Positions 26,123 through 34,486 of a stretch of DNA of 64,000 nt are shown in pieces (within the stretch, counting starts at the first letter, position 1; each line of letters begins with the position of its first letter). This DNA is from Halomonas sp. A11-A (GTDB lineage Bacteria > Pseudomonadota > Gammaproteobacteria > Pseudomonadales > Halomonadaceae): positions 1 through 64,000 of the forward strand of contig NZ_QGTM01000012.1 in NCBI RefSeq assembly GCF_003182195.1. The letters are read 5' to 3'. The notes beneath the pieces were generated by a model. The model was given only the letters and a program-made list of their open reading frames with translations, did not search any database and was not told the origin of the DNA. The position numbers were made by a program, and so were the translations under genes.

Positions 26123-26895
26123 TGGAGGCCTTCACCCTCGAGACCCCGGCGGGCGGCATTCATGCCGCCCGCTGGCGTCCAGATACGCCTGACGCGGCGC
26201 GCAGCCCCATCGTGCTACTGCATGATTCGCTGGGCTGCGTGGCGCTGTGGCGTGCCTTTCCTGCCCTGCTGGCCGACACCACCGGCCGCGAGGTGATCGC
26301 CTACGACCGCCTGGGCTATGGACGCTCGGCGCCGTTTCCGGGTCAGCAGCCCTCGAGCTTTATCACCGACGAGGCCTCGGGTGCCTTCGCCGCCCTGCGC
26401 GAGGGGCTCGCGCTCGACCGCTTCGTGCTGCTCGGCCATAGCGTCGGCGGCGGCATGGCAGTCGAGATCGCCGGCCGGCACGCCGACCGCTGCGAGACAC
26501 TGGTCACGGTAGCGGCCCAAGCCTTCATCGAGCCCCGCACCCTGGCCGGCATCCGCGAAGCCGAGGCGACCTTTACCGAACCGGATGCCATGGCCCGTCT
26601 GGCCAGGTACCACGGCGACAAGGCCGAGTGGGTGCTGCGCGCCTGGGTGGACACCTGGCACTCCGAGGCCTTCCGCCACTGGTGCCTGGATGATGCCCTG
26701 GCGCGGGTGCGCTGCCCCACGCTGGCCATCCACGGCCAACACGACGAGTACGGTTCCCTGGACCAGCCTCGACGAATCGCCGCCCTGACCCCGGGCCCTG
26801 CCGAACCGTCGATCCTGCCCTGCGGGCATGTGCCTCACCGGGAGTGCCCGGAGACACTCGCCGCCATCGTGGCGGAGTTCCTCTCCGCTCGCTGA
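26122..26895 (+). CDS. Alpha/beta hydrolase
   Basis: 257 residues. The ATG overlaps the thiolase TGA by one base (TGATG), so translation is coupled. Fold features: oxyanion loop LLHDSLG, nucleophile S107 in GHSVGGG, an acid residue after the strand with HGQHDE, and the catalytic histidine in CGHVPHRE. It could be a thioesterase or esterase acting on the same acyl substrates; the substrate is unknown. Its stop abuts the end of the convergent fetB gene with no gap. Confidence 0.82.
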   Translation: MEAFTLETPAGGIHAARWRPDTPDAARSPIVLLHDSLGCVALWRAFPALLADTTGREVIAYDRLGYGRSAPFPGQQPSSFITDEASGAFAALREGLALDRFVLLGHSVGGGMAVEIAGRHADRCETLVTVAAQAFIEPRTLAGIREAEATFTEPDAMARLARYHGDKAEWVLRAWVDTWHSEAFRHWCLDDALARVRCPTLAIHGQHDEYGSLDQPRRIAALTPGPAEPSILPCGHVPHRECPETLAAIVAEFLSAR

Positions 26896-27699
26896 TCAGC
26901 GGCGCGGCGCCACCAGGCGGTCGAGGCGCAGCCGCTCCCGGCCGTCGAAGAGCCGCCGGCTGCCCGCGGCCACCGCCGCCAGGGTGCCGAAACCGGTGCC
27001 CAGGGTGATCGCGAACATGATCAGGATCTGGTACTTCACCGCCAGCCCCGGGGCGGTGCCGGCCAGGATCTGGCCGGTCATCATGCCGGGCAGGCTGACC
27101 ACCCCGGCGGCGGCCATGGCGTTGATCATCGGCATCAGGCCGCTGCGCATCGCCTCGCGGCGGATGTCCCCGATCGCCACCTGCCAGGGCTGGCCGAGCA
27201 TCAGCCGGTTCTCGATCACCGCCCGCTGGCGCCAGGCCCCGTCGGTGAGGCGATCCAGCGCCAGAGCCACGCCGGTCATGGTATTGCCGAGCAGCATCCC
27301 CAGCAGCGGGATGGCGTACTGGGGGCGGTACCAGGGGTCAGGCCCGATGATCACGGTCAGGGCCAGCACGGTCACCGTGAACGAGGAGAGGAACATCGCC
27401 AGGGTGCCGATGCCGAAGGCCCAGCCACCGCTCAGGCGCCGCTTCTGACGCGCCATCACCTCCCGGCCGGCAATCAGCAGCATGGCCAGCGCCATCAGCA
27501 CCACCCACAGCAGCCGTTCGGCGGCAAACAGCGCCTCCAGCACCAGGCCGATCAGCCCCAGCTGGATCACCGTGCGCAGCGCGGCGATCAGCAGGCTGCG
27601 GCTCATCCCCAGGCGCAGGGCCGCGGTACAGCCGGCAAGCCCCACCACCATCAGGGCGGCCAGCGCCAGCTGCCACCAGGTCAGTGGTATCACTTCCAT
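26896..27699 (-). CDS. fetB: FetB-type ABC transporter permease (UPF0014)
   Basis: 267 residues from ATG 27699, close to E. coli FetB (about 259). It is entirely hydrophobic with about seven segments and the family signatures RTVIQLGLIGLVLEALF, AIPLLGMLLGNTMTGVAL and INAMAAAGVVSLPGMMTGQIL. Its start overlaps the ATPase gene by 10 bases. FetAB in E. coli is an iron exporter linked to oxidative stress; here it lies next to the arsenic operon but points the other way. Confidence 0.88.
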   Translation of the reverse strand: MEVIPLTWWQLALAALMVVGLAGCTAALRLGMSRSLLIAALRTVIQLGLIGLVLEALFAAERLLWVVLMALAMLLIAGREVMARQKRRLSGGWAFGIGTLAMFLSSFTVTVLALTVIIGPDPWYRPQYAIPLLGMLLGNTMTGVALALDRLTDGAWRQRAVIENRLMLGQPWQVAIGDIRREAMRSGLMPMINAMAAAGVVSLPGMMTGQILAGTAPGLAVKYQILIMFAITLGTGFGTLAAVAAGSRRLFDGRERLRLDRLVAPRR

Positions 27700-28313
27700 G
27701 GCGCCATCTCCTCGGCCTGGAGCTCGGTCCCGTGGATGTGCCAGTGGCAATCCGCCACCCGGGCGATCTGGTTGCGGTCGTGGGCCACCCAGATCACCGG
27801 CCAGCCACGCTGCCGGATTCGCCCCACCAGCCACTCTTCAACCCGGCGAGTGGTGGCGTCGTCGAGGTTGGCCGTGGGTTCATCGAGCAGCAGCGCCGAG
27901 GGCGCCTGGCCGAGGGCCCGCAGGAGCGCCAGGCGCTGCTTCTCGCCCGAGGAGAGCCGGGCCACCTGCCAGCCCAGCACGGCAGCCTCGAAACCGAGCG
28001 CCGCCAGGTCCTCTGCATCGGGCGGCGCGGGGAGATGCTCGCCAACGCTGTCCGCCCACCACTGGCTCTCCGCCGGTACCAGCATCACCCGGGCGCGCCA
28101 GGCGTGGGCGGGCAACGACGACTGGGCGACCTCCCCCAGCCACACCTCGCCGGCATGGGGCTCGAGGTCGGCCACGGCACGCAGCAGCCGGCTCTTGCCG
28201 GAACCGCTGGGGCCGGAGAGGCAGTGGATTTCGCCGGGGCAGACGGCCAGCGACACGTCCGAGAGCGTGCCGATGGCCACACCCTCGAGTCGCAGGGTCG
28301 GGCTGGTGATCAC
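27690..28313 (-). CDS. fetA: FetA-type ABC transporter ATPase
   Basis: 207 residues, starting at GTG 28313. ATP-binding cassette motifs: Walker A GPSGSGKS (34-41), signature LSSGE, Walker B LLLDEPT and the switch histidine in VAHDR. It is short, as are FetA proteins. The overlapping permease identifies it. The arsenic operon is divergent from it, so the 119-base gap carries both promoters. Confidence 0.88.
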   Translation of the reverse strand: MITSPTLRLEGVAIGTLSDVSLAVCPGEIHCLSGPSGSGKSRLLRAVADLEPHAGEVWLGEVAQSSLPAHAWRARVMLVPAESQWWADSVGEHLPAPPDAEDLAALGFEAAVLGWQVARLSSGEKQRLALLRALGQAPSALLLDEPTANLDDATTRRVEEWLVGRIRQRGWPVIWVAHDRNQIARVADCHWHIHGTELQAEEMAPWK

Positions 28314-28378
28314 GGGGCATCCTCAACGTCAGGAGGCTGCATGATAGCAGGCGCACAATCCGCCGGTCGGGACTATAC

Positions 28379-28398
28379 ATATATGGAATAACATATAT
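28379..28398. promoter_or_regulatory. Candidate ArsR operator before acr3
   Basis: ATATATG-GAATAA-CATATAT is a perfect 7-bp inverted repeat with a 6-base spacer, in a short A+T-rich island 35 bases before the acr3 start. ArsR/SmtB proteins bind such imperfect A+T-rich dyads. The link to the arsR gene at 32800 is inferred. Confidence 0.5.
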
Positions 28399-28432
28399 AT
28401 TGACGCCAGATTCCCGATCCGAGGAGTACCCG

Positions 28433-29527
28433 ATGTCTGATACCGCCACCGATTCCCCCAGCGTCGCCGAGGGCATGGGGCGCTTCGAGCGCTATCTCTC
28501 GGTATGGGTCGCCCTGGCCATCGTCGCCGGGGTACTGCTCGGCCAGTTCGCCCCAGCGGTGCCCGAGACGCTGTCGCGCTTCGAGGTGGCCCAGGTGTCG
28601 ATCCCGGTGGCAATCCTGATCTGGGCGATGATCTTCCCGATGATGGCGCAGATCGACTTCTCCGCGGTGCTCGGCGTGCGTCGCCAGCCGAAGGGACTGG
28701 TCATCACCACCACGGTGAACTGGCTGATCAAGCCCTTCACCATGTTCGCCATCGCCTGGTTCTTCCTGATGGTGGTGTTTCGGCCGTTGATTCCAGAGGA
28801 GCTGGCCAGTCAGTACCTGGCCGGTGCCATCCTGCTGGGGGCCGCGCCCTGCACCGCCATGGTCTTCGTGTGGAGCTACCTGACCCGGGGCGACGCCGCC
28901 TACACCCTGGTGCAGGTGTCGCTCAACGACCTGATCATGCTCTTCGCCTTCGCGCCCATCGTGGTTCTCCTGCTCGGCATCTCCAACATTCAGGTGCCCT
29001 GGGACACGGTGGCGCTGTCGGTCTTTCTCTATATCGTGATTCCGCTCGCCGCCGGCGTCCTGACCCGGCGCGCCTTGATCGCCCGCCGCGGCGCCGAATG
29101 GTACGACAACGTCTTCATGAAGCGTATCGGCCCGGTGACGCCCATCGGGCTGATCGTGACCCTGGTGCTGCTGTTCGCCTTCCAGGGCGACGTGATACTG
29201 GCCAACCCGTTGCATATCCTGCTGATCGCCATCCCCCTGATCATCCAGACGGTGCTGATCTTCTTCATCGCCTACGGCTGGGCCAAGGCCTGGAAGGTGC
29301 CCCACAGCGTGGCGGCCCCCGGCGCGATGATCGGCGCCAGCAACTTCTTCGAGCTGGCCGTCGCCGCCGCCATCGCCCTGTTCGGCCTGCAGTCCGGCGC
29401 AGCGCTCGCCACGGTGGTGGGGGTACTCGTCGAGGTGCCGCTGATGCTGGCGCTGGTGCGCATCGCCAACCGGACCCGCCATCACTTCCCGGCCGCCGCC
29501 TCGCCTGCCGTCGAGTCGGCGCGCTGA
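28433..29527 (+). CDS. acr3: Acr3-type arsenite efflux transporter
   Basis: 364 residues with ten hydrophobic segments. Acr3 family hallmarks: AILLGAAPCTAMVFVWSYL with the essential cysteine, LNDLIMLFAFAP, and ASNFFELAVAAAIALFG. It expels arsenite from the cytoplasm using the proton gradient. ATG 28433 has GAGGAG upstream. It leads a five-gene run ending with the thioredoxin-like protein. Confidence 0.94.
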   Translation: MSDTATDSPSVAEGMGRFERYLSVWVALAIVAGVLLGQFAPAVPETLSRFEVAQVSIPVAILIWAMIFPMMAQIDFSAVLGVRRQPKGLVITTTVNWLIKPFTMFAIAWFFLMVVFRPLIPEELASQYLAGAILLGAAPCTAMVFVWSYLTRGDAAYTLVQVSLNDLIMLFAFAPIVVLLLGISNIQVPWDTVALSVFLYIVIPLAAGVLTRRALIARRGAEWYDNVFMKRIGPVTPIGLIVTLVLLFAFQGDVILANPLHILLIAIPLIIQTVLIFFIAYGWAKAWKVPHSVAAPGAMIGASNFFELAVAAAIALFGLQSGAALATVVGVLVEVPLMLALVRIANRTRHHFPAAASPAVESAR

Positions 29528-29547
29528 ACACCGGCAAGGAGGAGAGC

Positions 29548-29832
29548 ATGGCCATCGCCATCAGCCGCAGGGCAAGGGAGTTCATCCAGCGCAAGGGGGG
29601 CGCGGTGACGGTGCGTCTCGCCCCCCGCCACGGCTGCTGCGGCGGCATAGCGAGCCTCGCCGTGGCGGATGCCGTCGCGCCCGACGATGCGAGCCGCTAC
29701 CGGCGCATCGAGCAGGACGGCATGAGGCTCCATATCGCCCCGGAGCTGGTCGACGAGGGGCTGATCATCGACCTGGAGGGCTGGGGGATCTTCCGCCATC
29801 TCTACGTGGACGGCGCGCCGTTGAAGGGTTGA
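29548..29832 (+). CDS. CC/Se-motif family (seleno)protein homologue, cysteine form
   Basis: 94 residues, RBS AAGGAGG about 7 bases before ATG 29548, 20 bases after acr3. The sequence has a HesB/IscA-like start (ISRRAREFIQRKGG) and the hallmark RHGCCGG, with adjacent C30-C31. In some members of this family one of the pair is selenocysteine. Here both are TGC cysteine codons. The vicinal thiols could bind arsenite or another soft metal. Its place inside an arsenic operon supports a role in arsenic handling, but no function is established to my knowledge. Confidence 0.75.
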   Translation: MAIAISRRAREFIQRKGGAVTVRLAPRHGCCGGIASLAVADAVAPDDASRYRRIEQDGMRLHIAPELVDEGLIIDLEGWGIFRHLYVDGAPLKG

Positions 29833-29879
29833 ACTGATCGGCGCTTGCCCCGCCGGGGGCCGCCGGCGACTATCACGAC

Positions 29880-31100
29880 ATGACCTCCTCCTTATGGCAG
29901 CGCCATCCCCTGGCCATCATCGTGCTCGCCCAGCTGTTCGGCACCTCGCTGTGGTTCTCGGTCAACGGCGTGGGCCTCTCGCTCTCCCGGGACCTGGGCC
30001 TCTCCGAGGCGGACCTGGGCCGCCTGACCCTGACCGTCCAGGCGGGCTTTATCGTCGGCACCCTGACCCTGGCCGCCACCGGCCTGGCCGATCGCTTTCG
30101 GGCCAGCCGGATCTTCGCCCTCTCCTGCCTGCTCGGCGCGCTGACCAATGCGGGCTTCGTGATCGCCGCCCCCCATCCGCCCCTGGACCTGCTGCTGCGC
30201 TTCGCCACCGGGCTCTGCCTGGCCGGCATCTACCCGCTGGGCATGAAGCTGGTGATCGGCTGGACGCCCAGGCACACCGGGGCGGCGCTGGCATGGCTCG
30301 TCGGCATGCTGACCCTGGGCACCGCCCTGCCCCACCTGCTGCGCGGTTCCACCCTGGGCCTGCCCTGGGAGTGGCCCCTGCTGGGCGCCTCGGCCCTGGC
30401 GCTGGCGGGCGGCGCCATGATCCTCGCCCTTGGGGACGGCCCCCACCTGCCACCGCCCGGCGGCAAGGCGCGCCTGCTGGACGGCCTGGCCGCCCTGGGC
30501 GAACGGCGCTTTCGCGCCGTGGCGGGTGGCTACTTCGGCCACTGCTGGGAGCTCTATGCGCTCTGGACCCTGACGCCCTTCCTGGTGGCGCGGGAGGTGG
30601 CGAGGCTCGGCGCCCCGGAGGCCTGGATTCCCTGGCTATCATTCGCGGTGATCGCACTTGGCCTCGCGGGCTGTGTCGGCGGCGGCGCCCTGAGCCGTCG
30701 GCTCGGCAGCCTGTGGGTGGCGCGCCGGGCCCTGGCGGCCTCCGGGCTGGTCTGCCTGGCCTATCCGCTGCTGCCCTGGGCGCCGCCCGGGCTGCTGCTG
30801 GGACTGCTGGCCCTGTGGGGGCTGACGGTGATCGCCGACTCACCGCAGTTCTCGGCCCTGGCGGCGGCCAGCGCCCCGCGCGAGCGGGTGGGTTCCACCC
30901 TGGCCGTCATGAACGCCGTGGGCTTCGCCCTGACCATCCCCGCCATCTCCCTCACCACAGCGCTGTGGGGGCTGCAGGGGAGCTGGGTGCTGTGGTGGCT
31001 GCTGCCGGGTCCGCTGCTCGGGCTCTGGGCCATGCGCGGCCTGCGCGAGCTCCCGGACACGCCGGCGGGCGATGATGGGGCCAGCCGGCAGCGGACTTGA
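29880..31100 (+). CDS. MFS transporter in arsenic operon
   Basis: 406 residues, 12 predicted membrane segments. MFS features include FGTSLWFSVNGVG at the start, the loop 2-3 motif GLADRFRAS and FATGLCLAGIYPLG. The substrate cannot be read from sequence. Arsenic-linked MFS proteins (ArsJ, ArsK) are known; there is no GAPDH neighbour, which argues against ArsJ. It begins 47 bases after the CC/Se gene in the same direction. Confidence 0.8.
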   Translation: MTSSLWQRHPLAIIVLAQLFGTSLWFSVNGVGLSLSRDLGLSEADLGRLTLTVQAGFIVGTLTLAATGLADRFRASRIFALSCLLGALTNAGFVIAAPHPPLDLLLRFATGLCLAGIYPLGMKLVIGWTPRHTGAALAWLVGMLTLGTALPHLLRGSTLGLPWEWPLLGASALALAGGAMILALGDGPHLPPPGGKARLLDGLAALGERRFRAVAGGYFGHCWELYALWTLTPFLVAREVARLGAPEAWIPWLSFAVIALGLAGCVGGGALSRRLGSLWVARRALAASGLVCLAYPLLPWAPPGLLLGLLALWGLTVIADSPQFSALAAASAPRERVGSTLAVMNAVGFALTIPAISLTTALWGLQGSWVLWWLLPGPLLGLWAMRGLRELPDTPAGDDGASRQRT

Positions 31101-31193
31101 CCGGGGTCATCCCAGCGGCAAGCGGGACCTGCAAGACATATGGATTTCCGCATACACTGGGCGTGACACCTCCCCCTGGCCAGGAACCGCACC

Positions 31194-32537
31194 ATGTCAG
31201 AGCCTGCTACACCCTCCCCGTCCCGCCGCCTGCTGGCCATGGCCAGGGAGAACCCCGAGCAGGTCCGCTGGCTGGGGGCCGTGGTGGGGATCTTCCTGCT
31301 GATCTACTTCCTGCCCGCCGGCACGGCGCGCTTCGACAACGCCGTGCTGGAAGGCATCCGCCTGACCCACTGGTACGCCCGGGAGCACGTGATCCTCTGC
31401 CTGCTCCCGGCCTTCGTGATCGCCGGCGCCATGGCCACCTACCTGAGTCAGGGCGCGGTGATGCGCTACCTGGGGCCCAGTGCTCCCAAGCCGGTGGCCT
31501 TCGGCATGGCCTCGGTCTCCGGCACCCTGCTGGCGGTCTGCTCCTGCACCGTGCTGCCGCTGTTCGGCGGCATCTACCGGCGCGGAGCGGGCCTGGGCCC
31601 CGCGGTGGCCTTCCTCTACTCGGGGCCGGCCATCAACATCATGGCCATCGTGGTCACCGCCAAGGTGCTGGGGCTGGAGCTGGGGCTGGCGCGGGCCGTC
31701 GGCGCCATCATCTTCGCCGTGGTGATCGGGGTGATCATGCACCTGATCTATCGCCGGGAGGAGCAGGCCCGGGCGGCGGCCAACGGCCGCGGCTTCGAGG
31801 GCGAGCTCTCCCGCCCCCTGGGCCAGGTGGCCGCCTTCTTCGGGCTGATGGTGGGCATCCTGGTGTTCGCCAACTGGGCCGTCGCCGACAGCCCCGCCTG
31901 GATGGCCATCCACGGCTGGAAGTGGCAGATCACCGCCGTGCTCGCCGGCCTCTTCGCCCTGCTGCTGATGCGCCGCTGGGGCTGGCCGCTGCACCAGGTG
32001 GCGGCGCTGGCCGGCGCCGTGGTGCTCGCCGCCCTGCTGGCGCCCGGCGTGCCGGAGCTGGCCTTCGCCGTGGGCATCATCGGCCTGATGCTGATCGCCA
32101 CCCTGCGCGACGAGGACCGCGAGTGGGCCGAGCAGAGCTGGGACTTCACCAAGCAGATCATGCCGCTGCTGCTGGTCGGGGTCTTCGTGGCCGGGCTGCT
32201 GCTGGGCCGACCCGGGGAGGAGGGGCTGATCCCCTCCGAGTGGGTGGTGCTGGCGGTGGGCGACAACAGCTTTCGCTCCACCTTCCTCGCCTCGCTGCTG
32301 GGCGGCTTCATGTACTTCTCGACGCTGACCGAGGTGCCCATCGTCCAGGGCCTGATCGGCAACGGCATGGGCAAGGGCCCGGCGCTGGCGCTGCTGCTGG
32401 CGGGCCCCGCCCTGTCGCTGCCCAACATGCTGGTGATCCGCACCATCATGGGCACACAGAAGACCCTGGTCTACTGTGCCCTGGTGGTGGTCATGGCGAC
32501 CTTCACCGGCTATCTCTACGGCCAGCTGTGGCCGTGA
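31194..32537 (+). CDS. Permease of the ArsP/DUF318 family
   Basis: 447 residues with about ten membrane segments in two halves. The first half contains GTLLAVCSCTVLPLFGGIYRR and LYSGPAINIMAI, the second YFSTLTEVPIVQGLI and AGPALSLPNMLVIRTIMG; these repeats and the CSC motif are typical of the family. ArsP members export trivalent organoarsenicals, but others act on unknown solutes. The immediately following thioredoxin-like gene is a recurrent partner in such clusters. Confidence 0.83.
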   Translation: MSEPATPSPSRRLLAMARENPEQVRWLGAVVGIFLLIYFLPAGTARFDNAVLEGIRLTHWYAREHVILCLLPAFVIAGAMATYLSQGAVMRYLGPSAPKPVAFGMASVSGTLLAVCSCTVLPLFGGIYRRGAGLGPAVAFLYSGPAINIMAIVVTAKVLGLELGLARAVGAIIFAVVIGVIMHLIYRREEQARAAANGRGFEGELSRPLGQVAAFFGLMVGILVFANWAVADSPAWMAIHGWKWQITAVLAGLFALLLMRRWGWPLHQVAALAGAVVLAALLAPGVPELAFAVGIIGLMLIATLRDEDREWAEQSWDFTKQIMPLLLVGVFVAGLLLGRPGEEGLIPSEWVVLAVGDNSFRSTFLASLLGGFMYFSTLTEVPIVQGLIGNGMGKGPALALLLAGPALSLPNMLVIRTIMGTQKTLVYCALVVVMATFTGYLYGQLWP

Positions 32538-32565
32538 TACCGACACACTTCACAAGGAGACTCCC

Positions 32566-32799
32566 ATGAAACTGAGCATCTACGGCAAGGGCTGCAAGAA
32601 GTGCGACCAGCTCACCGCCAACGCCCAGGAAGCCGCCGAGGCCCTGGGCATGACGGTGGAGATCGAGAAGGTCACCGACATGAACGCCATCATCGATGCC
32701 GGCGTGATGAATACGCCGGCCCTCGCCATCGACGGCGAGCTGGTCACCGAGGGCAAGGTGGCCAGCGCCGAGGAGCTGGAGACGCTCCTCAAGGGGTGA
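32566..32799 (+). CDS. Small thioredoxin-fold redox protein
   Basis: 77 residues, AAGGAG before ATG 32566. A minimal thioredoxin/glutaredoxin fold with the redox pair C10-x-x-C13 in YGKGCKKC and cis-proline in MNTPALAIDG. It belongs to the 'redox-active disulfide protein 2' type. It probably keeps a thiol site of the permease or arsenate reductase reduced. Its stop abuts that of arsR on the other strand. Confidence 0.86.
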   Translation: MKLSIYGKGCKKCDQLTANAQEAAEALGMTVEIEKVTDMNAIIDAGVMNTPALAIDGELVTEGKVASAEELETLLKG

Positions 32800-33147
32800 T
32801 CAGCAGAGCGCGGCACACCGCTCCGGACGGTTGCCCATGCCCGCCAGGCGCTGCTGCAGCAGGGCGAGCCGCCCGGCCTCGCCCTGCTCCGCGGCGGCGA
32901 GCACCGCCTCGACCCAGGCCGGCAGCCCCTCGCCCAGGCGATAGTAGACCCACTGCCCCTCGCGGCGATCGTTGAGCAGGCCGCAGGCGCGCAGCTGGGC
33001 CAGGTGGCGCGATACCTTGGGCTGCGACTCCTCCAGGGCGTGGGTCATCTCGCAGACGCAGAGCTCACCCTCCCGGCGGATCAGCAGGGTCACCAGCAGG
33101 CGGGTGTCGTCACCGAGGCACTTGAACAGGCGAGAAGGTGCAATCAT
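32800..33147 (-). CDS. arsR: ArsR-family metalloregulator
   Basis: 115 residues with the ArsR winged helix: LFKCLGDDTRLLVTLLI, recognition region ESQPKVSRHLAQLRACGLL and wing REGQWVYYRL. C30 and C32 in ELCVCEM form the arsenite-binding pair of the E. coli type. Arsenite binding would release it from DNA and induce the arsenic genes. It is the last gene behind arsC and pstB on the minus strand, 33 bases after arsC. Confidence 0.93.
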   Translation of the reverse strand: MIAPSRLFKCLGDDTRLLVTLLIRREGELCVCEMTHALEESQPKVSRHLAQLRACGLLNDRREGQWVYYRLGEGLPAWVEAVLAAAEQGEAGRLALLQQRLAGMGNRPERCAALC

Positions 33148-33157
33148 CGAGGGCTCA

Positions 33158-33186
33158 CCATATCGGGCAGGGGATGCCCGCTATGG
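33158..33186. promoter_or_regulatory. Inverted repeat between arsC and arsR
   Basis: CCATA-t-CGGGCA (33158-33169) pairs with TGCCCG-c-TATGG (33175-33186) around 5 bases. It covers the arsC stop and the arsR leader. It may be an operator for ArsR, or a hairpin that tunes expression between the two genes. No T-run follows, so termination is unlikely. Confidence 0.45.
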
Positions 33187-33651
33187 TACCCCAGGCATTC
33201 CGCCGTCGCTCACCCCGCCGCCCTCGGCGCGCCGCTGCTGGCGGCGCTTGACCGCCACCCAGAGCTCCAGCCGGCCGCGAATGTCGCGCAGCGCCCGGGT
33301 ATAGGCCGTTGGTCCCTCGTGCAGGCGCGGATCGGGGATATCCCAGTAGATCAGCTCGTCCGTCCTGCCCTGCCAGTCGCGACAGCGCTGCTGAGCCTTT
33401 TCGCAGAGGATCATCACGGCATCGAAGTGGCGGTCGGCATAGCGCTCGATGGGCTCGCTGGCCAAGCCCTCCGTCGGGATACCGAACTCGCGCAGCGCCG
33501 CCAGGGTGTGCTCGTGGGGCGCATCGGGCTCCACCCCGGCGCTGAAGGCCTCGCAGAGATCCCCGGCCATGTGGTTGAGCAGCGCCTCCCCCATCAGCGA
33601 GCGCGCCGAGTTGGCGTTGCACAGAAACAGCACCTGAAGCTTCCTGCCCAT
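33181..33651 (-). CDS. arsC: Arsenate reductase, low-molecular-weight phosphatase type
   Basis: 156 residues from ATG 33651 (GAGGAGAA upstream; a longer frame runs into pstB). The phosphatase loop C11-X5-R17 is in FLCNANSARS, and the acid loop aspartate is in DIPDPR. It reduces arsenate to arsenite with thioredoxin-type electron donors, feeding Acr3. The gene starts 11 bases after pstB, so it is almost certainly transcribed with the phosphate transporter. The C-terminal ~20 residues are basic, then Gly-rich, and longer than usual. Confidence 0.9.
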   Translation of the reverse strand: MGRKLQVLFLCNANSARSLMGEALLNHMAGDLCEAFSAGVEPDAPHEHTLAALREFGIPTEGLASEPIERYADRHFDAVMILCEKAQQRCRDWQGRTDELIYWDIPDPRLHEGPTAYTRALRDIRGRLELWVAVKRRQQRRAEGGGVSDGGMPGVP

Positions 33652-33661
33652 CACGTTCTCC

Positions 33662-34486
33662 TCAGCCGAAGCGCCCGGTGATGTAGTCATGGGTGCGCTG
33701 GTTGCTGGGGTTGGTGAAGATCCTGTCGGTCTTGTCGACCTCCACCAGGTCGCCCATGTGGAAGAAGGCGGTGCGGTCGGCGACGCGCGCGGCCTGCTGC
33801 ATGTTGTGGGTCACCATGACGATGGTGTAGCTGTCGGAGAGCTCGTCGATGAGCTGCTCGATCTTCGCCGTGGCGATGGGGTCCAGGGCCGAGCAGGGCT
33901 CGTCCATCAGGATCACCTCGGGGCTGATCGCGATGGTCCGGGCAATGCAGAGGCGCTGCTGCTGGCCGCCGGAGAGGCCGGTGCCGGGCTGGTCGAGGCG
34001 GTCCTTGACCTCCTCCCAGAGCCCCGCCTTGCGCAGGCTGCTCTCGACGATGTCGTCGAGCTCCGCCTTGCGCCGGGCGAGGCCGTGCAGACGCGGCCCG
34101 TAGGCGATGTTTTCGTAGATCGACTTGGGGAAGGGGTTGGGTTTCTGGAAGACGATCCCCACCTGAGCCCGCAGCAGCACCACATCGAGGTTGGGGGCGT
34201 AGATGTCCTGGCCCTCCAGGGTCACCTCGCCCTCCACCCGGCAGCCCGGGATGGTGTCATTCATGCGGTTGAGGCAGCGTAGGAAGGTCGACTTGCCGCA
34301 GCCCGAGGGGCCGATGAAGGCCACCACCTCGTTCTCGAAGATGTCTACGTCGATGCCGTGGAGCGCCTCGGTCTCGCCGTAGTGCACCTTGACGCCGCGG
34401 GCGCGCATCTTGATGCGATCGGAGGCCTTGCTGGTCCGACTGTCTCCGAGGCCGGTGGGTACCGGGGTGTTGGTTACCATGTTCAT
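33662..34486 (-). CDS. pstB: Phosphate ABC transporter ATPase PstB
   Basis: 274 residues. Walker [10 protein letters not shown], signature [14 protein letters not shown], Walker [14 protein letters not shown] and the PstB-specific [15 protein letters not shown]. About 25 extra N-terminal residues precede the core. It drives ATP-dependent phosphate import with PstA/PstC. The start directly follows the pstA stop. phoU is absent; arsC occupies the downstream position where phoU is often found. Confidence 0.96.
   Translation of the reverse strand: MNMVTNTPVPTGLGDSRTSKASDRIKMRARGVKVHYGETEALHGIDVDIFENEVVAFIGPSGCGKSTFLRCLNRMNDTIPGCRVEGEVTLEGQDIYAPNLDVVLLRAQVGIVFQKPNPFPKSIYENIAYGPRLHGLARRKAELDDIVESSLRKAGLWEEVKDRLDQPGTGLSGGQQQRLCIARTIAISPEVILMDEPCSALDPIATAKIEQLIDELSDSYTIVMVTHNMQQAARVADRTAFFHMGDLVEVDKTDRIFTNPSNQRTHDYITGRFG

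Noticed and set aside
29548..29832. Selenocysteine in the CC/Se protein
   Set aside because: Both motif residues are TGC and there is no in-frame TGA.
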